Part shown: in pieces, positions 42,380 to 52,024 of the stretch | Layout of the letters: every line of letters begins with the position of its first letter | How positions within the stretch are numbered: position 1 is the stretch's first letter | From: Ruegeria sp. HKCCD4315 | GTDB lineage: Bacteria; Pseudomonadota; Alphaproteobacteria; Rhodobacterales; Rhodobacteraceae | NCBI RefSeq assembly: GCF_013112245.1 | Contig: NZ_WVRN01000002.1 | Coordinates: forward strand, 833,373 to 897,372 | Direction of reading: 5' to 3' | Length of the DNA: 64,000 nt | Position numbers and translations under genes: made by a program | Notes under the pieces: generated by a model | Databases searched by the model: none | What the model saw: only the letters and a program-made list of their open reading frames with translations | What the model was told of the DNA's origin: nothing

Positions 42380-44362
42380 TCAGTGAAATCCGCGCGGGAC
42401 GCTTTCCGTCCACTCTTTGACTATGACTTCAGTGCCCTCTGCGCCTTCGGTAGCCCGCAGTTTTCGTGTCAGGTAGAAATTCTGCGCATCACAATGCATC
42501 GAACTCTCGGTCTCAATCTCCACGTTCCAGTCGCCCCGCTCGAAGGTGAAACGCCATTGGCTATCAAAACGGGCGGATGCAGGGTCGTCGGGGTGGATGC
42601 TGTAATGCATGGCGACATGGCTGCCAACGACCAGTCCGTGATAGGGATCACGCGCTTTACCATAGTCGTCGAACGTGTCCAGAACGAGGGTCCCATCGTC
42701 AAGCACATGCTGATCGGATCGCCCGGACGGCGCGCGCAGTACTTCTGTTTCCAGTACAGGAAAATCCCGTGCCGGACCCGGGTTCTGCGGTTCGATTTCC
42801 GCCTCAACCTCGCGCACGGGCAGTTGCAGAACGCTGCGGTCCAGATGAAGCGTGACCTTGGCCTGTTCCGGTGCGGGCCAAACAACGGGCCAATAGCTGG
42901 TCGACAGCGCCAGCCGCAGCCGGTGGCCTGCGCGCAGGTGATGGGCGCATTCGTTCAGCAGGATTTCCGCCTCATAAACCTGTCCCGGCACAAGGGTTTC
43001 GGGCGTTTCATGACTGGCATAATGGCAAAGATTGAGCGGCCTGTAGCTGATGCGCTGGGACACCTCTTGGGGAGAAACATCACACAGCCGCGCCATCAGT
43101 TGCGCAACCGGTTTATCGACGCTGAATGCAATGCGCAGCCGCGCCCGTCCCAAAATCTCTAGCGGTTCATCCAGCACGGCAGTGTCAAAGCATTGCGACA
43201 GCACATCATCGGGGGCCTGATCCCCGCACAGTTCATTGTCAAAGCGCATTCCCGGACAGAAATATCCGCTGGTCGCTCCAACACTGGCCGGGCTGCTTAC
43301 GGTGACTGTACCGTTTGTAGGTCCGGCACCAAACCCGTCCTGCGTCAGGTACAGAAAGCGATCCTTCACATTGTCCGACGGCCAGTTCTGTTCGGCAATC
43401 CAGCGCCCTTTGCGTGGGCCATTCTGTTTGGTCGGTTGGAAGTGTTCCTGCATGAAAGTACGATAATCTGGCAGGTCCTCGGCCCCGTTCTGCCGCCTTT
43501 TGAGCCAGCGATCAAACCATGTAATCACTTCCGAGTGGAAATCGGATGGTGCAAGTTTTGAGATGTGTGGATAACGATGCTCCCAAGGGCCAACCATTGC
43601 TTTGGCCGGGACTTTCAAATGGGTCGCAATCGCGGAGGGCGCGTTGACATAGGCATCAGCCCAGCCTGTCATGGCCAGCACCGGAACTTTGATTGCATCC
43701 CAGTCCTCACACACGGATCCGTGTTTCCAAAACGCATCACGCGTGGGATGCCGCAACCAATCCACTGCGGAAAAGGGCAGCGTTTCCATCCGGTTCAGCC
43801 AGTCTTCACGCCAATCCTCACGCAAGTCCGGATCCGCCGGTCGCGACAGATAGGCAAACATCTGACTGGCCCAGTTTGCATTATCGCTCAGCAGACAGCC
43901 GCCCATAAAATGGATGTCATCAGCATAACGATCCACGGTCGAAGCAACGGAAACTACGGCCTTGAGCGCCTCAGGCTGACGGTACGCCAGTTGCAGCCCA
44001 TTGAAGCCACCCCAGGAGATCCCGATCATACCAATATTGCCGTCACACCAATCCTGCGCGGCAATCCACGCCAAGACCGCCTCGCCATCGCTCAGCTCCT
44101 GCTCGGAATACTCGTCATCGAACTGACCGTCGCTGTCACCGGTTCCCGTGATATCCACCCGGACACACGCATAGCCCCCGCGGGCAAACACGGGGTGAGT
44201 AGATTCATCCCGAGGTGCCGTGCCATCGCGTTTGCGATAAGGCAGGTATTCCAGAATGGCCGGGCTTGGCCCGCTTACAGGCAACCAGATCCGAGCGGCC
44301 AGATTGCGACCATCCGCCATTGGGATGAAGACATTTTCAATTACGCTATGATCATTTGTCAC
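42380..44362 (-). CDS. CocE/NonD-family alpha/beta hydrolase (S15 peptidase-like)
   Basis: A 660-residue hydrolase with an N-terminal alpha/beta-hydrolase domain, a helical cap and a C-terminal jelly-roll domain, the layout of cocaine esterase and X-Pro dipeptidyl peptidase. The nucleophile is S116 in GISWGG. The acid is in TGWADAY, and the histidine is probably in WEHRYPH. PYRKRD and RVDITGTGDSDG form the oxyanion and N-terminal blocks. No signal peptide is seen, so it is cytoplasmic. It stands alone (166 bases from the RidA gene, same strand) and may cleave an ester, amide or glutaryl-type bond. The substrate is unknown. Confidence 0.88.
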   Translation of the reverse strand: MTNDHSVIENVFIPMADGRNLAARIWLPVSGPSPAILEYLPYRKRDGTAPRDESTHPVFARGGYACVRVDITGTGDSDGQFDDEYSEQELSDGEAVLAWIAAQDWCDGNIGMIGISWGGFNGLQLAYRQPEALKAVVSVASTVDRYADDIHFMGGCLLSDNANWASQMFAYLSRPADPDLREDWREDWLNRMETLPFSAVDWLRHPTRDAFWKHGSVCEDWDAIKVPVLAMTGWADAYVNAPSAIATHLKVPAKAMVGPWEHRYPHISKLAPSDFHSEVITWFDRWLKRRQNGAEDLPDYRTFMQEHFQPTKQNGPRKGRWIAEQNWPSDNVKDRFLYLTQDGFGAGPTNGTVTVSSPASVGATSGYFCPGMRFDNELCGDQAPDDVLSQCFDTAVLDEPLEILGRARLRIAFSVDKPVAQLMARLCDVSPQEVSQRISYRPLNLCHYASHETPETLVPGQVYEAEILLNECAHHLRAGHRLRLALSTSYWPVVWPAPEQAKVTLHLDRSVLQLPVREVEAEIEPQNPGPARDFPVLETEVLRAPSGRSDQHVLDDGTLVLDTFDDYGKARDPYHGLVVGSHVAMHYSIHPDDPASARFDSQWRFTFERGDWNVEIETESSMHCDAQNFYLTRKLRATEGAEGTEVIVKEWTESVPRGFH

Positions 44363-44528
44363 GAAGTATTCCCCTAGCGATTCTCTGGCACCCTAACCCC
44401 TTTGGCTACCGCACTTAACAACACCAGCGACACCGAAGCCCAAAAAAGACATTTGAAACAGAAAGTGCAGATCACGACTGCCCCGTTTGTCGGCAGGGAT
44501 AATGACACCACTGAATTTAACACGTTCC

Positions 44529-44918
44529 CTAAGGGGCGGCGGCAAGCACCTCGACTTCGACCTTGAACTCCGGCCTCGTAAAACCGCTGACTATCAATAG
44601 CGTCGAGCTTGGCACGCGGCTGGTCGAAGCAATAAATTCATCCCGGGCGCGCATGTAGCCTGCCATGTGCGATCGGTCGGTTACAAAAGCTTTGATATGC
44701 GCGACATCCCCTGCGCCCATACCCGCTGACCGCAGAATTTTTTCGATGTTTTGAAAACAGACAATCGCTTGTTCGTACGCGCCTTCCGGTACGCTTTCAT
44801 CGGCGCGAATCCCCAATTGCCCCGAGGTTTGAACAAGCCTCCAATCGCGGGGGATTTCGACGCCATGCGCATAGCGCGCGAACGGAGGTGACATATCGGA
44901 TGGGTTTAACTCTTTCAT
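44529..44918 (-). CDS. RidA/YjgF/UK114-family protein
   Basis: A 129-residue RidA-type protein, probably an enamine/imine deaminase or a related hydrolase. TSGQLG near residue 32, the conserved Arg in RVPSSTLL (R101, equivalent to the catalytic Arg of RidA) and the late VEVEVLA strand with its Glu are present. The frame is open upstream, but the ATG at 44918 starts at the family N-terminus. It is divergent from the creatininase-like operon across 318 bases. RidA paralogues often serve catabolic operons that produce enamines or carbamates, as RutC does in pyrimidine breakdown. Confidence 0.88.
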   Translation of the reverse strand: MKELNPSDMSPPFARYAHGVEIPRDWRLVQTSGQLGIRADESVPEGAYEQAIVCFQNIEKILRSAGMGAGDVAHIKAFVTDRSHMAGYMRARDEFIASTSRVPSSTLLIVSGFTRPEFKVEVEVLAAAP

Positions 44919-45236
44919 TTTCCTGTACTCTTTTCTGAATTGTAATTTTTCTTGCGAGTTCAAACTTTCTTTGCAAGTCTTAGCGCACTTCTCTGGCACG
45001 GATAATCCAAGGGCCACGTATTCCAGTTTCGTCAAGGAGGGCGATATGGGCAAACGTGGTCATTTGCTGTGTGACGTGTACGCGCTCTACTTCAATTTCG
45101 GTCCAATACCGGGGATCCACCCGACTTGTCATACATCAGGGCGGGCGAACGAAGTCACCCGGTTGATAAGCGAACACGGCCGACCACCATCCAGTCGTTT
45201 CTGCCGTTCATCGAGCCGCCTGTTTGGGAGGCTCGC
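44919..45236. other. Divergent intergenic region, no gene assigned
   Basis: This 318-base stretch separates the RidA gene from the creatininase-like operon. Short open frames here lack ribosome sites or recognisable protein features. Imperfect dyad sequence around 44951-44980 (CTTGCGAG and TTTGCAAG about 11 bases apart) may be regulatory. No regulator gene lies next to it. Confidence 0.4.
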
Positions 45237-46031
45237 ATGAGCATTCAAGGCTATTGGGCCAATCACAAAGCGCCGGATTTTCGCGATCTGCCAGATGATC
45301 TGGTTGCCGTTCTGCCAATCGGAGCCACAGAACAACACGGTCCTCATCTGCCGGTATCCGTTGACAGTGACTTGGTGGCCGCTGTGGTCGAGCGTACTTT
45401 GCCGCGGCTACATGCCGAGCAGAACGTACTGATCCTGCCCGGTTTGACCGTCACCAAAAGCGGCGAACATGATCGGCATCCCGGAACCCTCAGCCTTTCT
45501 GCGGATACTTTGCTGGCGGTGTTGCGCGACATCGGGGCCTCGATCGCGCGGGCAGGTGTACAGCGGCTTGTTCTGTTCAACGGCCATGGGGGAAACACAG
45601 CCCTTTTAGATATTGCAGCGCGCGATTTACGGATCGCGCACGAGATGATCGTTGTTACATGCTCGTGGTTCGGTTTTTCCGATTGGGAAAGCATCCTCGA
45701 CCCCGATGCTGCCTCGGTCGACTTGCATGCCGGAGAGGCCGAGACCTCCTCTATGTTGGCGGCTAAACCGCATCTCGTGAATATGAGCCGGGCGCAGAAC
45801 TTTGTTCCCGCCATCCGGGATTGGGAAAAGCAATTCAACCATATCGGTCTGACGGGGCAAGCCGCGCGGCCGGGCTGGATCATTGATGACCTACATCCGG
45901 ATGGGGCTTGCGGGGATGCCTCTGCCGCGACTCTGGAAAAGGGGGAACGCCTCTTGGATACAGCCGCCGACAATTTCGCGCAGTTTCTTGCCGAGTTCGC
46001 CCGGTTCGATCACCGGAGTGGCGCGACATGA
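45237..46031 (+). CDS. Creatininase-family metal-dependent amidohydrolase
   Basis: A 264-residue creatininase-fold enzyme, which opens cyclic amides or hydrolyses related C-N bonds using two divalent metals. Metal-site motifs are GATEQHGPHLPVSVDSD (about 29-45; Glu, His and Asp ligands), FNGHGGN (about 108-114) and LHAGEAETS (about 164-172). GGGAGG stands 5 bases before the ATG at 45237; the frame is open upstream without a better start. The family also includes the mycofactocin peptidase and FAPy deformylase, so creatinine is not assured. It is the first gene of a four-gene rightward run, coupled by ATGA to the next gene. Confidence 0.86.
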   Translation: MSIQGYWANHKAPDFRDLPDDLVAVLPIGATEQHGPHLPVSVDSDLVAAVVERTLPRLHAEQNVLILPGLTVTKSGEHDRHPGTLSLSADTLLAVLRDIGASIARAGVQRLVLFNGHGGNTALLDIAARDLRIAHEMIVVTCSWFGFSDWESILDPDAASVDLHAGEAETSSMLAAKPHLVNMSRAQNFVPAIRDWEKQFNHIGLTGQAARPGWIIDDLHPDGACGDASAATLEKGERLLDTAADNFAQFLAEFARFDHRSGAT

Positions 46032-47278
46032 ACATGCTGAATGCAACAGATTCGTATGTTGTCGAGAACGTGCTTGTCCCTGTCTCGCTGCTCTTGGATC
46101 CGCATGGTTTTGGGGGCACGCAGATTTCGGATTGTTTGGCGGGCGATCTGATTATCCGGGGCGGACAGGCAGTTTGTTTACGCCCTAGCACCGCGCCTTG
46201 TCATCCATCAGGTTTGATCACCCCGCGCCTGACCGAATGCCATGTGCATCTGGATAAATGCCACACGATCTCAAGAATGGGCCGGATTGGCGGAGATCTA
46301 AATGCCGCCATGGACGCCCAGCGCCGCGACCGCATGTTTTGGACGGAAGACGACCTGCGCCAGCGGGCGGAACGGGGACTACAGGAGTTGATGTCCTCGG
46401 GGTGCGGCATCGTTCGAAGTCATTTCGACTGGGCCGCTGATCCGGAAAGCACCTCGCCGCCTTTGGCATGGTCCGTGCTACAAGAGCTCGCGGTGGATTA
46501 TCAGGATACGGTCCACCTACAAGTCGCTTCGCTGTTGAACACAACCGATTTGGCCGACCCGGCCAAGGCAAATGCAATAGGTCGCGAGATCGCCCGTGGC
46601 AATGGGGTGCTCGGGCTGTTCGTTTTGAACCAACCGGATCGCCACGCCGCGATACAAGTTGCGGTTCAGCTGGCTGAAAAGCATGGCCTCGCATTGGATT
46701 TTCACGTTGATGAAGGGTTGCACCAAGGGCTGGACGGGCTGGAGATCATTGCAGACACCCTCATCGAGACCGGGTTTCAGGGCCCCGTGCTATGCGGTCA
46801 CGCCTGCAGCCTGATCAACGTCGCGGGCGAACCTTTGCAAGCGCTTTTGGACAAGATCGCACGGGCCGGGCTGACCATTGCCAGCCTGCCAACGTCCAAC
46901 CTGTATCTGCAGGGGCGCAGCACAGGCACACCAGACCGGCGCGGGATCACGCGGATCAGTGAGCTGCGCGCCGCAGGTGTTCCCGTCGTAGTGGGCACCG
47001 ACAACGTGCGCGACGCTTTTTGCCCCCTTGGCCGCCATGACCCACGCAAAAGTCTGGAACTGGCAGCGCTTACGGCCCATCTGGACCCGCCATTTGGTGA
47101 TTTACTGCCCATGATCACCACAAATGCGCAAACAGCGCTGGGTCTGTCACCAACCAACGTGGATGGGGCCGCAGTCGAAGACCTGCTGATCTTTGATGCC
47201 GCATCAACCTCGGACTGGCTGACCGGGACATCTGCACCCAAACCCTTGAAGCACGCTCTGACAGGAGAGATTGCATGA
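46028..47278 (+). CDS. Cytosine deaminase-like amidohydrolase
   Basis: A 416-residue TIM-barrel amidohydrolase related to cytosine deaminase (CodA) and creatinine deaminase. Metal ligands lie in TECHVHLDKC (HxH), HVDEG (His plus the catalytic Glu), CGHAC (His) and GTDNVRD (Asp), in the usual order. TEDDLRQRAERGLQELMSSG and FDAASTSDWL match the family. The ATG at 46028 overlaps the creatininase-like stop by 4 bases and itself overlaps the next gene by 4, so the three are tightly coupled. A deamination or ring-opening step on a nitrogen heterocycle is likely, with the precise substrate unknown. Confidence 0.86.
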   Translation: MNMLNATDSYVVENVLVPVSLLLDPHGFGGTQISDCLAGDLIIRGGQAVCLRPSTAPCHPSGLITPRLTECHVHLDKCHTISRMGRIGGDLNAAMDAQRRDRMFWTEDDLRQRAERGLQELMSSGCGIVRSHFDWAADPESTSPPLAWSVLQELAVDYQDTVHLQVASLLNTTDLADPAKANAIGREIARGNGVLGLFVLNQPDRHAAIQVAVQLAEKHGLALDFHVDEGLHQGLDGLEIIADTLIETGFQGPVLCGHACSLINVAGEPLQALLDKIARAGLTIASLPTSNLYLQGRSTGTPDRRGITRISELRAAGVPVVVGTDNVRDAFCPLGRHDPRKSLELAALTAHLDPPFGDLLPMITTNAQTALGLSPTNVDGAAVEDLLIFDAASTSDWLTGTSAPKPLKHALTGEIA

Positions 47279-48681
47279 CGTCGATTTCAGGAAAAAGCGA
47301 TCTGGACTGGGCCGCGTTTGCCGAACGCCTCGCGCCGGTCGAAGTGATCGACGAACCCGTTCTAGTCAAGAAACGGTCGCGCGATTTCTTCTGGTACAGC
47401 CCTATTCTGAATCAACAGCTCAAACGCAGTTTTGGCGATCTGGTCGCCCTGCCGAAAACCGTTGAAGAGATGGCACATTGCCTGAAAACCGCGCATGACG
47501 CAGATGCCCCTGTCGTGCTGCGCGGTGGCGGGACGGGTAATTACGGACAGGCCGTGCCCCTGCACGGTGGTCTGATTATCGAAACCACCCTGATGAACCA
47601 AATATTGGAAATCGGAGACGGTTTTGTTCGCGCCGAGGCGGGCGCGCTGATGGCAGATGTCAACGCGGCGCTGATGGCGCAAGGGTGGGAAATGGCCATG
47701 TTCCCGTCGACGCAGGATATCGCGACGATCGGCGGGTTTGTCGCGGGCGGTTCTGCGGGCATTGGCTCAATAGCTAACGGTGTTCTAAGAGAGCCCGGCA
47801 ACATCCTGCAGCTCAAGGCTCTGTCCGTCGAAGAAAACCCTCAAGAATATGTGTTCGAAGGTCAGGACGTTCTGCAAATACATCATGCTTGGGGCTTGAA
47901 CGGAGTCATTACCGAAGTGACGCTGCGCACGGTTCCCCACCCGGATTGGATCGGGTGCATGGCGACGTTCGACAGCTACCAAGACTGCTACGCCGCCGGG
48001 TACGCGGTTGCGACCGACGATCTGATCGGATGTAAGCTGGCCAGCACTGTCGACGCGCGGATCGTGGAGTATTTCCCCCGACTGAAAGGCCATGTCCGGC
48101 CCGACAAGCACCTTCTTGTTTCGCTTGTACCCGCGACCGATATGGCCCGGTTTCGCGGCCTCATTGCGGATCTGGGCGGAAGTCTTGATCTGGAATTGAC
48201 CGAAGATGACCGGAAGGCAGCATCACTGCCCCATGTGTTCGAATTTGCCTATAACCACACCACTCTGCAGGTTCTGAAAGCGGACCGGTCAGCGACCTAC
48301 CAACAAATCGGCGTACCGGATGCATCCGACGCGGGCGCGGTTGCAAAGGTTGGTGCAGCCTTGGGTGACGATGTCTGGCAGCATCACGAATTCTCGTTGC
48401 TGAACGGCGAGGTCGTCGCCTTTGATCTGCCAATCATCTGGTACTCCACCGAAGATCGCCTGCGAGAGATCGGTCGAATTTACGAAGAACACGGGCACGG
48501 TGTCTTTGACGCCCATAGTTTCCATGTGGAAAGCGGTGGCTTGAAAACCGCTGACTATCTGCACCTTGCCTGGAAAAAACGACTGGACCCAAAGGGTTTG
48601 CTGAACCCCGGCAAATCCCGCGCCTGGGATCTGGTCAAGGATCTGCCACCCGAAGAAATCGAAGCCAAAGCAACCGTGTAA
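47275..48681 (+). CDS. FAD-binding oxidoreductase (VAO/GlcD type)
   Basis: A 468-residue flavoprotein with an N-terminal PCMH FAD-binding domain. It contains PLHGGLIIETTLMN, VLRGGGTGNYGQAV, the pyrophosphate loop, and QDIATIGGFVAGGSAGIGSIANG. The C-terminal cap and the final GLLNPGK-type motif (DPKGLLNPGKSRAWD) are like those of glycolate or D-lactate oxidase subunits. AGGAG precedes the ATG, which overlaps the amidohydrolase stop. It probably oxidises a 2-hydroxy acid or a heterocycle-derived intermediate. It is third in the rightward run. Confidence 0.87.
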   Translation: MTSISGKSDLDWAAFAERLAPVEVIDEPVLVKKRSRDFFWYSPILNQQLKRSFGDLVALPKTVEEMAHCLKTAHDADAPVVLRGGGTGNYGQAVPLHGGLIIETTLMNQILEIGDGFVRAEAGALMADVNAALMAQGWEMAMFPSTQDIATIGGFVAGGSAGIGSIANGVLREPGNILQLKALSVEENPQEYVFEGQDVLQIHHAWGLNGVITEVTLRTVPHPDWIGCMATFDSYQDCYAAGYAVATDDLIGCKLASTVDARIVEYFPRLKGHVRPDKHLLVSLVPATDMARFRGLIADLGGSLDLELTEDDRKAASLPHVFEFAYNHTTLQVLKADRSATYQQIGVPDASDAGAVAKVGAALGDDVWQHHEFSLLNGEVVAFDLPIIWYSTEDRLREIGRIYEEHGHGVFDAHSFHVESGGLKTADYLHLAWKKRLDPKGLLNPGKSRAWDLVKDLPPEEIEAKATV

Positions 48682-48690
48682 GAGGTCGCC

Positions 48691-49575
48691 ATGTCCGCAT
48701 TTGAAACACGCCCCCTGAACCCGCATTTCGGAGTCGAAGTGACCGGGATCAATCTGACTGACGCAACCGACAGCCGGTTGTTCGGGCAAATACGCGCGCT
48801 ATTCGAAGAACATTCAGCCCTTTTGTTCCGCGGTCAGGACATCTCGGACGCGCAGCACAAGCAACTGGCCGAACTCTTCGGCCCCATCGAGGATCGCAAA
48901 GCTGACGAGCGCAAAAAGGGCGAAAAATTCGAGGTTCCAACAGTTTCCAACGTGCGCGACGACGGTTCGATCACCGAAGAAATGGACCTGCACACGCTGA
49001 ACCTGAAATCGAATTTTCTTTGGCATTCCGACAGCACATTTCTTCCCACACCGGCGCTGACGAACATCCTGATCAGCCGTGTCGCCACGACCGAGGGCGG
49101 TGCCACGGAACTGGCCAGCACCCGCGCAGCCTGGGCGAACATGCCCGAAGACCTGAAGGCAAAAGTGCGCGGACGCGGTATCTGGCATCGCTACAGCCAT
49201 TCGCGCCGCAAAATCTCGCCCGAACTGGCCGAATTGCCGATGTTCAACAAATGGCCGGACCAGCATTGGAACGCATTGTGGCGCAATCCGGTCAACGGGC
49301 GCGAGGCGCTTTACATCGCGTCACACGCCTTCAAACTGGATGGCTACGACGAAGCCGAAGGCCAGGCGATCATCGAAGATCTCATCGATTTCTGCACGCA
49401 ACCGCAGTTTGTCTATTCCCACAACTGGCAAGTTGGCGACGTCCTGATCTGGGATCAGCGTGCGGTGCTCCATCGCGGCACGCCCTGGCCCTACGAACAG
49501 CCGCGCGTTCTGTCGAGTATCTGTTCGACCGTCACGGAAGCCGACGCAATCGAAACCATGCGCAGATCACATTAG
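48691..49575 (+). CDS. TauD/TfdA-family Fe(II)/2-oxoglutarate dioxygenase
   Basis: A 294-residue dioxygenase with iron ligands H112 and D114 (WHSDST) and H261 (AVLHRG), and R272 as the probable 2-oxoglutarate-binding Arg. The N-terminal [14 protein letters not shown] and the [11 protein letters not shown] block resemble TfdA and (R)-dichlorprop-type dioxygenases. AGAGG precedes the ATG. It follows the FAD oxidoreductase by 9 bases, so it belongs to the same operon. In TfdA-type enzymes an ether or N-alkyl bond is cleaved by hydroxylation, which would suit a substituted heterocycle. That is inference. Confidence 0.89.
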   Translation: MSAFETRPLNPHFGVEVTGINLTDATDSRLFGQIRALFEEHSALLFRGQDISDAQHKQLAELFGPIEDRKADERKKGEKFEVPTVSNVRDDGSITEEMDLHTLNLKSNFLWHSDSTFLPTPALTNILISRVATTEGGATELASTRAAWANMPEDLKAKVRGRGIWHRYSHSRRKISPELAELPMFNKWPDQHWNALWRNPVNGREALYIASHAFKLDGYDEAEGQAIIEDLIDFCTQPQFVYSHNWQVGDVLIWDQRAVLHRGTPWPYEQPRVLSSICSTVTEADAIETMRRSH

Positions 49576-49663
49576 AACCCGGCAACCCGGCCGGGCACCA
49601 CATGGCGAAACCACGCCGCACACACCGAGGGGTCCACCTCACGACCAACAGAGAGGAAAACAC

Positions 49664-51325
49664 ATGACTTTCAGAACCCGTACAGGGAAACCATTGCCGA
49701 ACGTGATCACCGATCAGGCCAGGAAGGTCGGCAACGATGCGGTGAACCGCCGTGAATTTTTGGCCATCGCCAGTTCATTCGGGGCAACAGCAGCCACAGC
49801 TTATGCGATGCTGGGTCTGCCCGCGCCCGCCCAGGCTGCTACTGAACCAAAACAAGGTGGCACGGTGCGTATTCAGATGGATGTACGCGGCCTGAAGGAC
49901 CCGCGTACATTTGACTGGAACGAAATCGCGAATTTTGCCAAAGGCTGGCTGGAAAACCTTGTCGCATATGAAAACGATGGAACCTTTTCGCCCGCGCTGC
50001 TGGAAAGTTGGGAGATTTCGGATGACGCGCAAACCTATACTCTGAATGTTCGAAAAGGTGTGACCTGGAATAATGGCGACGAATTTACCGCCGACGATGT
50101 GGCGCGCAACATCACCGGTTGGTGCGACAAGTCGGTGGAAGGTAACTCCATGGCCGGGCGTTTCTCGGTTCTGGTCGATCCGGAAACAGAGCGCGCGCTG
50201 GAAGGTGCCATCGAAGTTGTCGACACTCACACGGTTCAGCTGAACCTGCCGCGCCCGGACATTTCGCTGATCGCGGGCATGGCAGATTATCCAGCGGCCA
50301 TCGTGCATTCGTCCCATGACGCGGAAAATATGCTGGGTAACCCGATTGGGACCGGTGCCTACCTGCCGGAAAGCCTTGAGGTTGGCGTAAAAGGCGTTCT
50401 GGTCCGCAATGACGACCACACCTGGTGGAATGCCGGCAATGGCGCCTGGCTCGACCGCATCGAGTTCATCGACTTCGGAACCGACCCATCGGCCCACCTT
50501 GCGGCGGCGGATGCCGGAGAGATCGACATGGTCTATATCTCGGAAGGCGAGTTCATTGACATCCTGACCGGGCTGGACGGCTGGGTTGAAAACGAGGTTG
50601 TCACCATGGCGACCATCGTCATCCGCCCCAACCAACAGGCCGAAGTTGACGGCGTGCAGCCTTATGCCGACAAACGTGTCCGTCAGGCCCTTTCAATGGC
50701 GGTGGATAACGCCGTTCTGCTTGAACTTGGGTACGGTGGACGAGGAGCTGTTGCCGCCAACCACCATGTCGGTCCTGCGCATCCGGAATATGCCGATATC
50801 GGTATGCCAACCTATGATCCTGCCCAAGCACTGGAATTGATCAAAGAAGCCGGGATGGAAGACTATGAGCACGAGCTGCTGTCAATCGACGATGCGTGGC
50901 GCAAAGACACCACGGACGCCGTTGCCGCTCAACTCAGAGACGCCGGTATCAAGGTCAAGCGCACGGTTCTGCCGGGATCGACGTTCTGGAATGACTGGGC
51001 AAAGTATCCGTTCAGCTCAACCAACTGGAACCACCGTCCGCTGGGCGTCCAAATCTGGGCGCTGGCCTATCGGTCAGGTGAGCCATGGAACGAGTTTGGC
51101 TGGTCCAATCCGGACTTCGACGCAATCCTGGAACAAGCGCTTGCAACTCCAGACGTTGAGAAACGTCGCGAACTGATGGCGGAGGGCGAACAGATTGTCC
51201 GCGAAGACGGTGTCACGATCCAACCGTATTGGCGGTCGCTTTATAACCACACGCGCGAAGGACTTGGCGGTGCAGCGCAGCATATTTCCTTGGAAATACG
51301 CCCGGCCCAAATGTACTGGAGCTAA
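49664..51325 (+). CDS. ABC transporter substrate-binding protein, family 5 (oligopeptide/dipeptide type)
   Basis: A 553-residue periplasmic binding protein. A Tat-type signal ([22 protein letters not shown], twin Arg at about residues 29-30) and an APAQA cleavage site precede the SBP_bac_5 domain. The latter contains [35 protein letters not shown] in outline, [12 protein letters not shown] and [19 protein letters not shown] precedes the ATG. It imports the presumed substrate of the creatininase/deaminase/oxidase/dioxygenase operon. No permease or ATPase gene follows in the window, and a terminator closes the operon, so the receptor is an orphan here and must use a transporter encoded elsewhere. 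Confidence 0.92.
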   Translation: MTFRTRTGKPLPNVITDQARKVGNDAVNRREFLAIASSFGATAATAYAMLGLPAPAQAATEPKQGGTVRIQMDVRGLKDPRTFDWNEIANFAKGWLENLVAYENDGTFSPALLESWEISDDAQTYTLNVRKGVTWNNGDEFTADDVARNITGWCDKSVEGNSMAGRFSVLVDPETERALEGAIEVVDTHTVQLNLPRPDISLIAGMADYPAAIVHSSHDAENMLGNPIGTGAYLPESLEVGVKGVLVRNDDHTWWNAGNGAWLDRIEFIDFGTDPSAHLAAADAGEIDMVYISEGEFIDILTGLDGWVENEVVTMATIVIRPNQQAEVDGVQPYADKRVRQALSMAVDNAVLLELGYGGRGAVAANHHVGPAHPEYADIGMPTYDPAQALELIKEAGMEDYEHELLSIDDAWRKDTTDAVAAQLRDAGIKVKRTVLPGSTFWNDWAKYPFSSTNWNHRPLGVQIWALAYRSGEPWNEFGWSNPDFDAILEQALATPDVEKRRELMAEGEQIVREDGVTIQPYWRSLYNHTREGLGGAAQHISLEIRPAQMYWS

Positions 51326-51330
51326 AACGC

Positions 51331-51356
51331 GACGGGGTGGCACAGACCACCCCGTC
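51331..51356 (+). terminator. Hairpin closing the creatininase-to-SBP operon
   Basis: A perfect 10-base stem GACGGGGTGG (51331-51340) with CCACCCCGTC (51347-51356) and a 6-base loop, 5 bases after the binding-protein stop. No T run follows, so it is a GC-rich terminator or mRNA-end stabiliser. Confidence 0.6.
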
Positions 51357-51377
51357 ACATTGGCGGAGTAGGTTACT

Positions 51378-51869
51378 TTGTTAGAAATAATGGTCCTCGT
51401 TGCGCAATCCGCAGCAGTATTTTTCCTTGCGGCTTGGTTGAGCACTGGGTTCGTCGAGAACGTCTTGCATCCGGACCTCAACGAAACGTTCACCGCGCAA
51501 GTGCTCAGCATGGAGCGGATGCAAGAAGAGTACCCCGAGGCGTATGAGGTCGTCGCCTATCGCAGCATCGAAAACCCCGCTATTCAAAAGTTTCTGTTCA
51601 AGCTGATTGTTTGCTGGGAGGGCCTCGCGACGCTTACGCTTTGGATCGGAGTCGCTTCGCTGATCCTCGCCACCATAGGTGTGATTGAACCAGCCAACGC
51701 CAGAGCAATCGGGGTGCTGGGGGTTTTGTTGTTCACCGCCACCTGGGCTGGCTTTTTGATCGTAGGAAACTGGTTCTGTTATTGGTTTTGCCACGAAGGC
51801 GCGCAGAATACGCACTACCAGATGACGCTATGGGGTCTGGCAACAATAGTGTTCTTGATTGTCTTTTGA
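51378..51869 (+). CDS. DUF2165-family small integral membrane protein
   Basis: A 163-residue membrane protein with four hydrophobic segments (about 4-25, 72-98, 108-130 and 148-163). The pattern, with a conserved periplasmic-looking NxxFTAQVLSME and a final HYQMTLWGLATIVF, is that of DUF2165 proteins of unknown function. The start is a TTG at 51378 with GGAG nine bases upstream; an ATG at 51390 is the alternative. It lies beyond the hairpin that follows the binding-protein gene and before a convergent gene 155 bases away. No function can be assigned. Confidence 0.75.
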   Translation: MLEIMVLVAQSAAVFFLAAWLSTGFVENVLHPDLNETFTAQVLSMERMQEEYPEAYEVVAYRSIENPAIQKFLFKLIVCWEGLATLTLWIGVASLILATIGVIEPANARAIGVLGVLLFTATWAGFLIVGNWFCYWFCHEGAQNTHYQMTLWGLATIVFLIVF

Positions 51870-52024
51870 TTCCTCACACTTGGTTTCACCCGCAAGCCAA
51901 TTGCCACTAAGGTCGCGCCTATCCGCTGGGTCCAAACGCTGCCAAGGTTGTACGCCATGCAAAATGCGCGGTCATGATCGTGCAGGGCCGAAATCTGGAC
52001 GCGCTGTTTAAGCGGCCTCAATCG

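Noticed and set aside
51870..52024. Possible gene remnant on the minus strand between the DUF2165 and racemase-family genes
   Set aside because: A short open frame exists but no family could be recognised and there is no ribosome site.
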